This document shows, one piece after another, positions 1-7,876 of a DNA stretch of 21,611 nucleotides. Source of the DNA: Ruminococcaceae bacterium UBA1425 (GTDB taxonomy: Bacteria > Bacillota > Clostridia > Oscillospirales > Acutalibacteraceae); NCBI GenBank assembly GCA_002329365.1, contig DCUB01000024.1:939-22549 (forward strand). The letters run 5' to 3'. The notes beneath the pieces are model-generated. The model ran no database searches. It saw nothing but the letters and a program-made list of their open reading frames with translations, and was not told the origin of the DNA. Position 1 is the first letter of the stretch. Each line of letters starts with the position of its first letter. The position numbers and the translations under genes were made by a program.

Positions 1-1
1 C

Positions 2-313
2 GGAGTTTACATCAAACCGCTTTTAGTTCAATGTGCGCTTGCTTCTATCAAAAGCAAGAACAAGCACCCTGAAATCGTCATCCGTTACAATGCTCTGAAA
101 AAGCGCCGTGGTCATAAGAAAGCTGTGATTGCCATTGCAATAATGCTGTTGACTGCCATCTACAACATTCTTAAAAAGCGTGAACCTTACAATCCGGAGC
201 TTTACCGCAAATCCGACACTCCTCCGGAGCATCGTAACGTGACTTTGGATGAAGCGGTCTTTATCTTACAGCGCCAAGGGTATATTGTTTCAGCACCGAA
301 TCCTGTCGGTTGA
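2..313 (+). CDS. IS110-family transposase, C-terminal part (cut by window edge)
   Basis: The frame is open from the first bases and ends at TGA 311-313, giving about 103 residues that begin GVYIKPLLVQCALASIK. This matches the C-terminal Transposase_20 region of IS110-family DEDD transposases: a conserved GVYIKPLLVQ stretch, then RYNALKKRRGHKKA, then an alpha-helical tail (LLTAIYNILKKREPYNPELY). These enzymes move circular IS copies and, as is now known for the family, are guided by a bridge RNA encoded in a non-coding end of the element. The N-terminal DEDD domain lies outside the window, so whether the copy is intact cannot be judged. The element presumably ends somewhere in the gene-free stretch that follows. 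Family assignment is by remembered motif similarity. Confidence 0.85.
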   Translation, partial: GVYIKPLLVQCALASIKSKNKHPEIVIRYNALKKRRGHKKAVIAIAIMLLTAIYNILKKREPYNPELYRKSDTPPEHRNVTLDEAVFILQRQGYIVSAPNPVG

Positions 314-524
314 GGTTGCAATTATATCGTTTTTTGATCACTTTAGGGGTGGTCTGAGTTTGTGCGCCTATTTTGTGTCTCGCCTGAGGTGTTCATGTTT
401 CAATCTTACAACCTCTTTAATATGGTGTGTCAATGCATTACTTATTTTCATTTTCCAAAGCATTTACAATACATTATATGAATTCCGTCGGATTTGTTTC
501 GCGTTCGTTTGCGGCATAGGCGGT
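314..524. other. Gene-free flank of the IS110 element
   Basis: No convincing gene is seen here. The stretch contains a 10-base near-perfect inverted pair (gaggttgcaa at 312-321 and ttacaacctc at 406-415, one mismatch), which overlaps the transposase stop codon. It may include the right end of the IS110 element. In the IS1111 subgroup the bridge RNA lies on this side of the transposase, and in the IS110 subgroup on the other side. The element boundary is not visible because IS110 elements often lack clear terminal inverted repeats and target duplications. Confidence 0.4.
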
Positions 525-565
525 AAAAAAACCGGCACCCGCATAATACGGATGCCGATTTTTTT
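525..565. terminator. Bidirectional hairpin terminator ending the leftward operon
   Basis: Arms 533-541 (cggcacccg) and 549-557 (cggatgccg) pair with one mismatch around a 7-base loop. On the minus strand the stem is followed by seven T (complement of A525-A531), directly after the stop of the DUF4349 gene. On the plus strand T559-T565 follow, so the same hairpin could also stop transcription coming from the IS110 side. Confidence 0.8.
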
Positions 566-582
566 AATTATTATCTGTCGGT

Positions 583-1509
583 TTATTTTACCGATTCATT
601 GATGTTTTTTGCGAGCGCCTTTTTCTTCCTGCGTCTTCTGACGGCTGCCCTTGAAATCAGTATCAGAACAACAGCCGCGGCGCACCATATGACGATATAA
701 GGCAGCCCGCCGATGAAAGAAACGGCAAAGCTCTTCGCATCTTCCCTGATGCTTGAAAGGTTGTTCAGAAGCCTTGTTTTTATCTGTGCGGCAAGCGACT
801 CATTAGCCGCGGAAACGCGCTCGACCTCGTAGATTTCCATTGAAACGGTGCTGTAGGAAATCTGGTTATCAAGCATCCGCAACTGGGATTCGTAATTTTC
901 TATCTGGTAATTTACCTCTGTAAGCCTTGTCTGAATCGCTATTATGCCGTCGAGGCTTTCGGCTTCTGCAAGCAGCTTTGTGAGGCTGTCACGCTCTGTT
1001 TTAAGCGCCTTTAACCTGCTTTCAATGTCAACATAGTTTAACGTAACGTCGGAAATCTGCTCGTTTTGGTTGATTATCTTGCCGTTTTTGCCGGCGTCTG
1101 CAAGAAAATCGTCGAGCCTGTCGGCGGGAATCCTCGCGACAATGCTTGAATTGCGGTTGCCGCTGTCGGAATAGCTTTTTAAATATTCATACGACTTCTC
1201 GATATATCCGCCCGCGGCGGTAACAGCCGCGCGCACGCCGCCTAAATAGGCGTCGTACGCCTTTGTTTCAACGGTGAGCGATACGGTTTTAATAAGCTTG
1301 CGCGTGTCGGCAACGTTTGCCGTCGTACGCGGGGCGGCACCCGACTCACCTTTCGCCGCTTCATATTCGAGTTCGGCCGTCCCGACGTTATAGTAGTTAT
1401 CCGATGCTACACCGTCGGCACTCTGTTCGCTCCTGACGCCCGCCGAACAGCCCGCGGCAACTAAGACCAGCAGCGCGCAGACGGCGAAAACCGCTAATAG
1501 CTTTTTCAT
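583..1509 (-). CDS. DUF4349 domain lipoprotein
   Basis: A 308-residue protein. The first 20 residues are a lipoprotein signal (positive MKK, hydrophobic core, AAGC with lipid-attachment Cys21). A short Ser/Ala-rich linker follows, then the DUF4349 domain (about residues 68-255), which includes a predicted coiled-coil stretch around LKALKTERDSLTKLLAEAE. One transmembrane helix (about 268-290) is followed by the basic tail RRRRKKK. A lipid anchor plus a C-terminal helix would hold both ends at the membrane with the domain outside. The molecular role of DUF4349 is not established. The ATG at 1509 has a GGAG ribosome site nearby. It is the last gene of the leftward operon, 61 bases after the GDPD gene and followed by a hairpin terminator. 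Its place suggests an envelope-related role, which is inference. Confidence 0.88.
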   Translation of the reverse strand: MKKLLAVFAVCALLVLVAAGCSAGVRSEQSADGVASDNYYNVGTAELEYEAAKGESGAAPRTTANVADTRKLIKTVSLTVETKAYDAYLGGVRAAVTAAGGYIEKSYEYLKSYSDSGNRNSSIVARIPADRLDDFLADAGKNGKIINQNEQISDVTLNYVDIESRLKALKTERDSLTKLLAEAESLDGIIAIQTRLTEVNYQIENYESQLRMLDNQISYSTVSMEIYEVERVSAANESLAAQIKTRLLNNLSSIREDAKSFAVSFIGGLPYIVIWCAAAVVLILISRAAVRRRRKKKALAKNINESVK

Positions 1510-1570
1510 GATATCATCTCCGTATTCAATGCTTCACTTAATTATTCGTTTCTGCCGTCAAAAACACTCA

Positions 1571-2347
1571 TCAGCCGCCGAAATAATCGGATTCAATATA
1601 GTCTACGCCGAGCATGCGGCAGTACCGGAGCACATGCTTTGAATTAACCGTCCAGCAGGCAACCTTAAGCCCGCGCTTGTGAAAATCGCGTATAAGCTTC
1701 TTTGACAGCGAACGATAGGATGCGTCGATATCAAACCCGTAATCGAAGCACCGTCTGTAATCGCCGCAGCCCTTGCCCCATGTGAGCATGATTTTAAGCA
1801 TCGGGAACATCTCGTGCGCTTTTACAAGATTGTCGAACTCAAACGACTGAAGAATGCACATCGAGAGGTCGTAAACCTCCTCCGCCAGCCGGAAGCACGC
1901 GGATATCTGTTCCTCGTCGTACTCGCCCTTAAGCTCGATAAAGCAGATTAAGCGGTGTTCCCTGCATATTTCAAGATACCGCCTGAACGTGCAAAGGTAG
2001 ACGTCGTCGTCCGTTTTGTCGTTTAAAAGCGGCTGCGCTGTGAGCTCGTCATATGTGGAAGAAGCGACGTCAAGCTCGGTGCCGTCCTTGAATCTGACGG
2101 TAGCGTTATGGTTGCACACAAAGATGCCGTCCTTCGTAACGCGCACGTCCGTTTCGATACCGCCGGAGCCGTTTAAAGCCGCGCCTGTAAAAGCCGTGTC
2201 GGTGTTTTCAGGATACTTTCCGCTGTAGCCCTTGTGGGCTATCATGCACACGTCGGCCGTTTTAATCCTGCCGGCGGCGTAAAGCGCGGCACCCGCTCCG
2301 AGCGCCGCGCCGACGCATATGCCGGCTTTGATTATTGAGTTTTTCAT
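1571..2347 (-). CDS. Glycerophosphodiester phosphodiesterase family protein, membrane-anchored
   Basis: A 258-residue protein with an N-terminal hydrophobic anchor (about 8-27) and a GDPD-family TIM barrel. Visible motifs are AHKGYSGKYPENT (His38, Glu47-Asn48), IETDVRVTKDG (Glu65, Asp67) and CNHN (His80), which correspond to the catalytic and metal-binding HR(G)-PENT / E-x-D / HD set. Lys replaces the usual Arg after the first catalytic His, and Asn replaces the usual Asp after the second, so substrate or metal handling may differ. Family members hydrolyse glycerophosphodiesters to glycerol-3-phosphate and an alcohol. At the outer face of the membrane the substrate could be lipid headgroups or a glycerophosphate polymer, which is inference from its operon partners. 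The start ATG 2347 has GGAGA six bases upstream. Confidence 0.88.
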   Translation of the reverse strand: MKNSIIKAGICVGAALGAGAALYAAGRIKTADVCMIAHKGYSGKYPENTDTAFTGAALNGSGGIETDVRVTKDGIFVCNHNATVRFKDGTELDVASSTYDELTAQPLLNDKTDDDVYLCTFRRYLEICREHRLICFIELKGEYDEEQISACFRLAEEVYDLSMCILQSFEFDNLVKAHEMFPMLKIMLTWGKGCGDYRRCFDYGFDIDASYRSLSKKLIRDFHKRGLKVACWTVNSKHVLRYCRMLGVDYIESDYFGG

Positions 2348-2391
2348 CTTATATCTCCGTTATATAGTTTTTGCACTCTTGCATTTGGGGA

Positions 2392-4497
2392 TTACTCGCT
2401 GAAAAGCCCGTAATACCTTCCCATCCAGTACGGCAGAAGCCATGAGGACGGGCAAACGCAGGAGTCTGCCCCCGGTCGGCTGTCAAGCTTAAAAGCGTTA
2501 TAGGTTAGCCTGTCGCTCGGACGCTCGTCTGCCGGAAGCGGGATTTTCGCGTGCGGTTTTCCGCCGAAGATCTCCGGCGAGTGGTCTATCTCGACGTCGG
2601 GCCGGATTGTGTTGTTCATCCCGTAGCGAATAAGGTCGAGCGGCGTTTCCTGAAGCGTGCGGACGGCGTTTTCCACGTCGCACGGCTCGTTTGTGAGCCC
2701 GCCGTAAATAAAGTTCCACGTCGCGCAGCGTTCGATTCGTTCAACCTCGAAATGATATTTGATGCCCATCTGATAGTATTTCAGAAGCTGCGGGTCCGTT
2801 TCGTATGTCATCAGGTTATGGATTGCGTAAAAGCCGAGCTTGTCGTCGATGTGGCAGGCGTGATTGTCGTCTATCTTGTATGTTACGGTGTTGAGCGCGT
2901 AGTGATATTTTTTTACAAGCATTTTGTAAATATCGTTGTACTTTTCTTCGCCCGTCATATGATATGTTATTTTTAGGAAGGACAGAAGCTCGAGGGAATT
3001 TACTCCCTTTTCCCAGAACCATGTGTCGTTGCAGTTGAGGTCGTCGGGGTTCCAGTTTGACCATGTGCAGGGCAGTCCGTCCGCATCGCAAAGCGTATAA
3101 TCATGACTAAGGACGTGTTCGGTTATTTTCTTTATGGACTCGGCTATCTTCTTCTTCTCGTCCTCGTCGGCAACCAAATCGAAATACCACGCCGAGGCGT
3201 AATAATGCCCCACCATTTCGTCGCTTGAGGTTTCGCCCTTCCATTCAAGTTTGCTTTTTTCATCCTCGGCAAGGTGCCATTCTATATCGCCGTCGCCGAA
3301 TCTGTCTTCGCCGGGGCGGCGGTATGCCCTTGCGGGGAAGCCCTCTATTCCGCTTATGCTCTGAAGCTTAAGAAGCGCGTTCATCGACTCCCTTGCCTTT
3401 GCCGCCGCGTCGGGGTCTTTTGTAACGGCGTAACGGAAGCACTGTGACGCGACAAACGTAGCCGTCCAGAGACCGTCGTTGTCGGATATATCTATTACTC
3501 CGTTGTCTATATCTCCGTTTACGATTTGTCTGTTGTTTATATAGCCCTCGCGGTTGTGGTACTTTGCGGTCATGTCCTGATAATAAGCAGCCTTTTCCTC
3601 AAGCGACATCAGCTTTAATGTTATTCTGCTCAAGCCCCCGGGAGTACCTACCCAATACTCGTCGTTAGTATCCTTAACGGCAATTGCGTTAACACTTGAG
3701 GCGGGCAGCCAGCGCTCCGCGCCGACAAAGCTGTAATGCGTTCCGCTCTGAATGTAAAGACCTATGTCGGTTCCTATATATCTCGCGCCGTCGTTTCCGA
3801 ACACAAGCTTTGTTATTCTGCATTTCGGCAGGGCGTTTGAATCATCGGGCGTCAGCCACTCGCTTTTGCCGTCATAAATCATCAGCCCGTCGTCGCTGCC
3901 GCACCAGACATGCCCCCACTCGTCGGATGTCATTGTGTTTACGGCCGTTGAAGGGACGTATGATTGCGACGGCATAACAACAGCCCAGCTCGGCCTTTTT
4001 CCGTGGAGAATATTAAGCGCCGCGGGGCAAAATGCGTAAACCTCGCCTTTTCCCAGAGCCGTCATTGCCGTCGCTCCCGCAAGCTCAAGCCTTTGCTCGC
4101 TTACAAAGCTTCCGTTTTCGTATTTATAAAGGCAGGAATCGGTTATAAGCCAGATGACGCCCGCGCCGTCGCGGCAGATGTCAACGGCCGGCTCCCCGAA
4201 ATCCTTGAAGCCTTCAACCTTTTTATTTGAAACGGTATAAACAAGATTGCCGGACAACACAAAGAGCTTTCCGCAGTCGCAGGCGTAAAGCTCTTTTACA
4301 GGCATTGTAATTCCGCCGACGGCTGTAATCTTTTTGCCGTTATAAAGGCAAAGCCCGCGGTCTGTGCCTATAAACAGCGTTCCGTCGGGTGCAAAGCACA
4401 GCGCCGTTACATTGTCTGACGGCAGTCCGTCGGCGGTTTTGAAAAACGTTCTTGTTTTCTGGGGGGTTTTTCTGAGCAAAAGGCAGTTTCTTTCCAT
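2392..4497 (-). CDS. Beta-propeller / alpha-toroid fusion protein, function unknown
   Basis: A 701-residue protein with no visible signal peptide. Residues about 22-295 hold several blades of the two-component-regulator propeller type; the clearest are LPSDNVTALCFAPDGTLFIG near 25-44 and the repeated (I/C)G(T/S)D-x-GL pattern near 44-50, 199-206 and 241-248. In sensor kinases this module is an extracytoplasmic ligand sensor, but no kinase follows here. Residues about 300-701 are helical, rich in Trp, Tyr and His, and look like an (alpha/alpha)-toroid of glycosidase or lyase type. Candidate active-site segments are ISDNDGLWTA (337-346), SSDEMVGHYYAS (424-435) and DTWFWEKG (491-498). I cannot assign it to a known enzyme family. 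It lies 11 bases after the flippase gene, ATG 4497, with a GGAGG site. It could act on the glycan made by the same operon, which is inference. Lack of an export signal is puzzling for that role. Confidence 0.75.
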   Translation of the reverse strand: MERNCLLLRKTPQKTRTFFKTADGLPSDNVTALCFAPDGTLFIGTDRGLCLYNGKKITAVGGITMPVKELYACDCGKLFVLSGNLVYTVSNKKVEGFKDFGEPAVDICRDGAGVIWLITDSCLYKYENGSFVSEQRLELAGATAMTALGKGEVYAFCPAALNILHGKRPSWAVVMPSQSYVPSTAVNTMTSDEWGHVWCGSDDGLMIYDGKSEWLTPDDSNALPKCRITKLVFGNDGARYIGTDIGLYIQSGTHYSFVGAERWLPASSVNAIAVKDTNDEYWVGTPGGLSRITLKLMSLEEKAAYYQDMTAKYHNREGYINNRQIVNGDIDNGVIDISDNDGLWTATFVASQCFRYAVTKDPDAAAKARESMNALLKLQSISGIEGFPARAYRRPGEDRFGDGDIEWHLAEDEKSKLEWKGETSSDEMVGHYYASAWYFDLVADEDEKKKIAESIKKITEHVLSHDYTLCDADGLPCTWSNWNPDDLNCNDTWFWEKGVNSLELLSFLKITYHMTGEEKYNDIYKMLVKKYHYALNTVTYKIDDNHACHIDDKLGFYAIHNLMTYETDPQLLKYYQMGIKYHFEVERIERCATWNFIYGGLTNEPCDVENAVRTLQETPLDLIRYGMNNTIRPDVEIDHSPEIFGGKPHAKIPLPADERPSDRLTYNAFKLDSRPGADSCVCPSSWLLPYWMGRYYGLFSE

Positions 4498-4508
4498 GTT
4501 GACCTCCG

Positions 4509-6032
4509 TTACTTGTTTTTTATGGTGTTTTTTATTATGCGCAGCAGGTTTTTAAAATCGCCGCGGAATATAAGGATATTGAAAAGTGATATAACAGAGC
4601 CGCATACGACCGTTACCCCAAGCGCGTAAACAAGCCACTCGAAATATGTCGTCCCCGAAAAAGCGTGCATACCCGACACAACGGCAATGCAAGCGGCGGA
4701 GGCGGCGCTGTTAATAGCGAGGCGAAGGAAAAACAGCGCGGGGCTTCTGTTGACAATGTTCTTTGAAAGGTATATAACGTATTGCGTCGTGCGGAAGCCC
4801 ATGGCGGCAAGCGTTGCCGCGGCGACGCCCGTTAAGCCGAACGGAACGACAAGTATGCAGGAAAGCACTACGTTTATTCCCGCCTCCGCGAAGGCGCCGT
4901 TCCTCGTCTGTCTGAAATGACCCGCGGCAAGAGTGACGATGTTATAAGGAATACGCAGGCAGTAAACCGCCTCTGCCAGCGTCAGTATCACGGCAAAGGC
5001 CGGACGGATATAGTCGGTGTCGGTAATATTGCGCGTGTAAACCGACACGAACGGCAGTATCAAAAGACCTATGCAGGTGAACAGAACTGCGGTGAGCAGA
5101 AAGGATACGAATTCGTAAATCCTGAAGTTCCGCCGAAGCGCCTCCTCCTCACCGTTCGCAATCATATTGCCGAAAGCCGCTTCAATCCCCGAGGAAAGCG
5201 TGGAGACTATTTTCTCGATTCCCGCAACGACGGAGTAGTAGACGGTATAAACCGAAACCTCCGATATTCCCATAAGAGATGACAGGCGCGAGAACACGGT
5301 AAGCACGACTATGTCCGTATTTGTGTGCAGAAAAAACGCAATATGATGTCCGAGTCCGTCCCACCTCTGGCTGATTGCCGTGTTGTCGGGCTTTGCCCTT
5401 TTGTCAAGCCTGTATTTTCTGCTGACATAAAGCCGCAGGACTATGGGACGCAGAATATAAACCGCCGCGGTGGTGAGCCGCACGACATGAATTGAAAAGC
5501 CGAGCTTTATAAATAAAACAACGAACACGGTGTTTATAGCTACGGTGAAGATTTGAAGCAGCGACGAAATATATCTTTTTTGGTCGGCATGCAAAAGCAC
5601 CTGGCAGGTTAAGCCGAAATAATACTGTGCGAAGGTGCCGGCGCCGATTATCAGCACAAGCAGAAAAGTAAAAAGCCAGTCGAACTCGTTATTTACAAGA
5701 AACGGGAAGCCGCAGGCGAGCAGCAAAAGATAGCCGACAAAAATAAGAGCGACGGCTCGGAAAAAACGGTCGGTCGCCCTGACAACAGAGCTTACGGCTT
5801 TCATGTCGCGGACGGCAAGCGGCTTATAAAGCGCGGCCCTCACCACTCCCCCGACTCCCGCCTCAAGCAAAACAATGTAGCTTAAGAACTGTGTTATGGA
5901 TGAAATTGCCCCGTTGACGGCCGAGCCGTATTCGCCTATTACGGCGCGCGGCACAATGAATCCGCAGATAACAGTAACCAGCTGCAGCAAAAGGGACGTT
6001 ATTATATTCTGTGCCGACTTCCTGCTCCGCAA
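4509..6032 (-). CDS. Polysaccharide flippase (Wzx / MATE-like, MOP superfamily)
   Basis: A 507-residue, very hydrophobic protein with roughly 12-14 membrane segments. The N-terminus (SLLLQLVTVICGFIVPRAVI, then GSAVNGAISSI) is typical of the polysaccharide-transporter branch of the MOP exporters, which flip lipid-linked oligosaccharides across the membrane. The start is TTG at 6032: a stop lies just upstream in frame, and GGAGA sits nine bases before it. The ATG at 6042 is in another frame. The gene begins 16 bases after the glycosyltransferase gene ends and is followed 11 bases later by the propeller fusion gene, so the three are probably co-transcribed. Specific substrate is unknown. Confidence 0.87.
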   Translation of the reverse strand: MRSRKSAQNIITSLLLQLVTVICGFIVPRAVIGEYGSAVNGAISSITQFLSYIVLLEAGVGGVVRAALYKPLAVRDMKAVSSVVRATDRFFRAVALIFVGYLLLLACGFPFLVNNEFDWLFTFLLVLIIGAGTFAQYYFGLTCQVLLHADQKRYISSLLQIFTVAINTVFVVLFIKLGFSIHVVRLTTAAVYILRPIVLRLYVSRKYRLDKRAKPDNTAISQRWDGLGHHIAFFLHTNTDIVVLTVFSRLSSLMGISEVSVYTVYYSVVAGIEKIVSTLSSGIEAAFGNMIANGEEEALRRNFRIYEFVSFLLTAVLFTCIGLLILPFVSVYTRNITDTDYIRPAFAVILTLAEAVYCLRIPYNIVTLAAGHFRQTRNGAFAEAGINVVLSCILVVPFGLTGVAAATLAAMGFRTTQYVIYLSKNIVNRSPALFFLRLAINSAASAACIAVVSGMHAFSGTTYFEWLVYALGVTVVCGSVISLFNILIFRGDFKNLLRIIKNTIKNK

Positions 6033-6048
6033 CCGATTTCATCTCCGA

Positions 6049-7065
6049 TTAAGCATTGTTGAAAAGCCTTTGTTTCGCCGACTGGACGGCAAGCAACAGG
6101 CGGTATTTCTTTCTTCTTAGAAGTGAAAACTTAAAATTCTGCGACCTGCCGAAATACCTGTCGCAGACTGCGTCGACGGCGCCGCGGTACACAGTCAGTC
6201 CTTCGGCTTTTTTCAAGAGCATTACGGCCTCGCCCGCATGTATGCCGGTTTTAACCATAAGACCGATATAGTTGTTCATCTGCTTGCGGCACATGCAGAA
6301 AAATTCCGCCTCAGTTTCGTCCGTCAGAAAACCATGCTCTTTAAGCAGTCCGTGTATAACGTCGAGCACCATGGAGGATTTTTCAAGGCTGTCATGTTCG
6401 AACTTCGCGGACATTCCGACGCCTATTCTGTACCGGTACAGGGGTGCGTTGATATAAACGATTTTTTCCGCGTTAAAAAGAAGGTATGAGCTTATAAGAA
6501 GGTCCTCACCGTGGCGCAAACCGTGAAATTTCGCGTAATCAAGAGAAGGTTCGGCAATTTTTCTGCCGTAACATTTTGTACACAGGGAATTGAGCCTTGT
6601 CGTAAGCAGCAAACGGATAATTTCCTCTTTGGATACGCCTTCAAAAACACGCTCGCCGTCAAAATAAGTTTCCGTTTTCTCCCGCCCGTCGGGAAAGAAG
6701 GATGTAAAATCAAACATCACAAGGTCGCTGCCGTGTTTATTGATAACCGCCGCCAGCGTTTCGAAAAGCCGCGGCGCGAGAATATCGTCGGAATCGACAT
6801 TAAGAAGATAATTGCCCGTCGCCTTTTCCTGCGCCGTTTTACGCGCCCTGAGCGTGCCGTTGTTTGACGTGTGCCACACCCTGAAGCGTCTGTCGTTTTC
6901 GGCATAGGTGTCGGCAATCATGCCGCTGCCGTCGGTGGAGCCGTCGTCAATTACGATAACCTCAAAGTTTTTGTATGTCTGGTTTTGAACAGAACGGAAA
7001 AAATCGTCGAGATATTTTTCGGTATTATACACAGGAACCAGCAGGCTGAACCGAACGCCGTCCAT
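6049..7065 (-). CDS. Family-2 glycosyltransferase
   Basis: A 338-residue cytoplasmic GT-A enzyme. The first residues (FSLLVPVYNTEKYLDDFFRS) are the GT2 nucleotide-sugar fold start. DDGSTDGS (Asp40-Asp41) and NVDSDD (Asp91-Asp94) are the nucleotide and metal-binding acidic motifs. The length is normal for a single-domain GT2, and the C-terminal third is helical and basic (LLRRKKYRLLLAVQSAKQRL), as in membrane-associated members. It would add a sugar to a lipid-linked acceptor or polymer; donor and acceptor cannot be read from sequence. ATG 7065 has GGGAGG seven bases upstream. It lies between gtrA and the flippase gene in the leftward operon. Confidence 0.93.
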   Translation of the reverse strand: MDGVRFSLLVPVYNTEKYLDDFFRSVQNQTYKNFEVIVIDDGSTDGSGMIADTYAENDRRFRVWHTSNNGTLRARKTAQEKATGNYLLNVDSDDILAPRLFETLAAVINKHGSDLVMFDFTSFFPDGREKTETYFDGERVFEGVSKEEIIRLLLTTRLNSLCTKCYGRKIAEPSLDYAKFHGLRHGEDLLISSYLLFNAEKIVYINAPLYRYRIGVGMSAKFEHDSLEKSSMVLDVIHGLLKEHGFLTDETEAEFFCMCRKQMNNYIGLMVKTGIHAGEAVMLLKKAEGLTVYRGAVDAVCDRYFGRSQNFKFSLLRRKKYRLLLAVQSAKQRLFNNA

Positions 7066-7087
7066 CTCACACCCTCCCCCGCCGCAG

Positions 7088-7537
7088 TTATCCGCCGTTT
7101 TTCTTTACGCTCGTATTGATTGAATTGCGGTAAACGACAAACCGGCAGAACAGGAACTCGGTAACAAGGTTTATAATCATCGTACCTATTAAAACAAGGT
7201 AGTAATTTAAACCTATATCATCAGTCAGCCGGTCGCCCCACCAGGTGGAAAGCGGCGTAAAAACGCAGTAATAGCCGAAAACCTTCAGCATGGCTATCGG
7301 GACATTTGCCGCGGACTTGAAGGTAAACTTCCTGTTAACAGTAAAGTTGTAAATAACGGAAAGGGCGAGCGCCGTAAGATATGAAGGCCAGTACTTCAGA
7401 TTTGTAAGCTCATTGAGCAGCGTGAAGCTTGCAAACTGAATTATTCCCGCCGACAATGAAAAAAGACCGAATTTTACAGCCTGAATGATGTTTTCGCCAT
7501 TTGTCAGCTTTGTATTCCGCCCGTTTGTATCAGTCAA
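7088..7537 (-). CDS. GtrA family membrane protein
   Basis: A 149-residue protein with four hydrophobic helices and the GtrA signature: VKFGLFSLSAGIIQFASF in helix 1, a short loop, ALSVIYNFTVNRKFTFKS in the middle, and a final helix ending EFLFCRFVVYR. GtrA-type proteins are thought to flip polyprenyl-phosphate-linked sugars so that a partner glycosyltransferase can use them outside the cell. The start is TTG 7537 with AAGGAG nine bases upstream. It is the first gene of the leftward operon, with a consensus promoter about 30 bases upstream of the start. Its gene neighbour 22 bases downstream is a GT2, the classic pairing. Confidence 0.92.
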   Translation of the reverse strand: MTDTNGRNTKLTNGENIIQAVKFGLFSLSAGIIQFASFTLLNELTNLKYWPSYLTALALSVIYNFTVNRKFTFKSAANVPIAMLKVFGYYCVFTPLSTWWGDRLTDDIGLNYYLVLIGTMIINLVTEFLFCRFVVYRNSINTSVKKNGG

Positions 7538-7567
7538 AATTATTCTCTCCTTACGAGTGTTAAAATT

Positions 7568-7596
7568 ATTATATCATACATTTTATGTTCTAACAA
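7568..7596 (-). promoter_or_regulatory. Sigma-A promoter of the leftward envelope operon
   Basis: On the minus strand TTGTTA (7596-7591), a 17-base spacer and TATAAT (7573-7568) are seen, with TGA just before the -10 (extended -10). Transcription would start about 25 bases upstream of the gtrA start codon. Confidence 0.8.
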
Positions 7597-7876
7597 GTAT
7601 TTGCGCCCGTGATTAAAGAAAACTTTACAACGTATATGACTTGAAAAACAAAGCTTATGATATCAGCCTGCATAAAACGCGTTCATACGTCCCGAAACAT
7701 GCAAAAAAGCTAAAACCGGCGACAAGACAAGCAGCATAGGGACAAAGCAAAAATATAGGTTGTTCCGAAAATATTCACTATAAAGCCGCGCAAAGTATAT
7801 TTCACGCCGTACGGGCATAAGATTTAAGGACTCACCTTATTCGGCGAGTCCTTAATACTGTACGGGCGGTGTTTTT
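7597..7876. other. Divergent intergenic region
   Basis: The gap between the divergent gtrA and DUF4830 genes holds no gene. Apart from the gtrA promoter at its left edge it contains a long hairpin near its right end (7824-7855). I see no consensus promoter for the rightward DUF4830 gene. Confidence 0.5.
7824..7855. repeat. 13-base inverted repeat in the leader of the DUF4830 gene
   Basis: Arms ttaaggactcacc (7824-7836) and ggcgagtccttaa (7843-7855) pair with a single mismatch around a 6-base loop. No T-tract follows on the plus strand, so it is not a standard terminator there. It sits 21 bases before the DUF4830 start and could be an operator, a leader hairpin, or a relic terminator. Confidence 0.6.

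Noticed and set aside
249..602. 117-codon plus-strand open frame after the IS110 transposase
   Set aside because: It overlaps the transposase in another frame, runs through the terminator hairpin, has no ribosome site and resembles no family.
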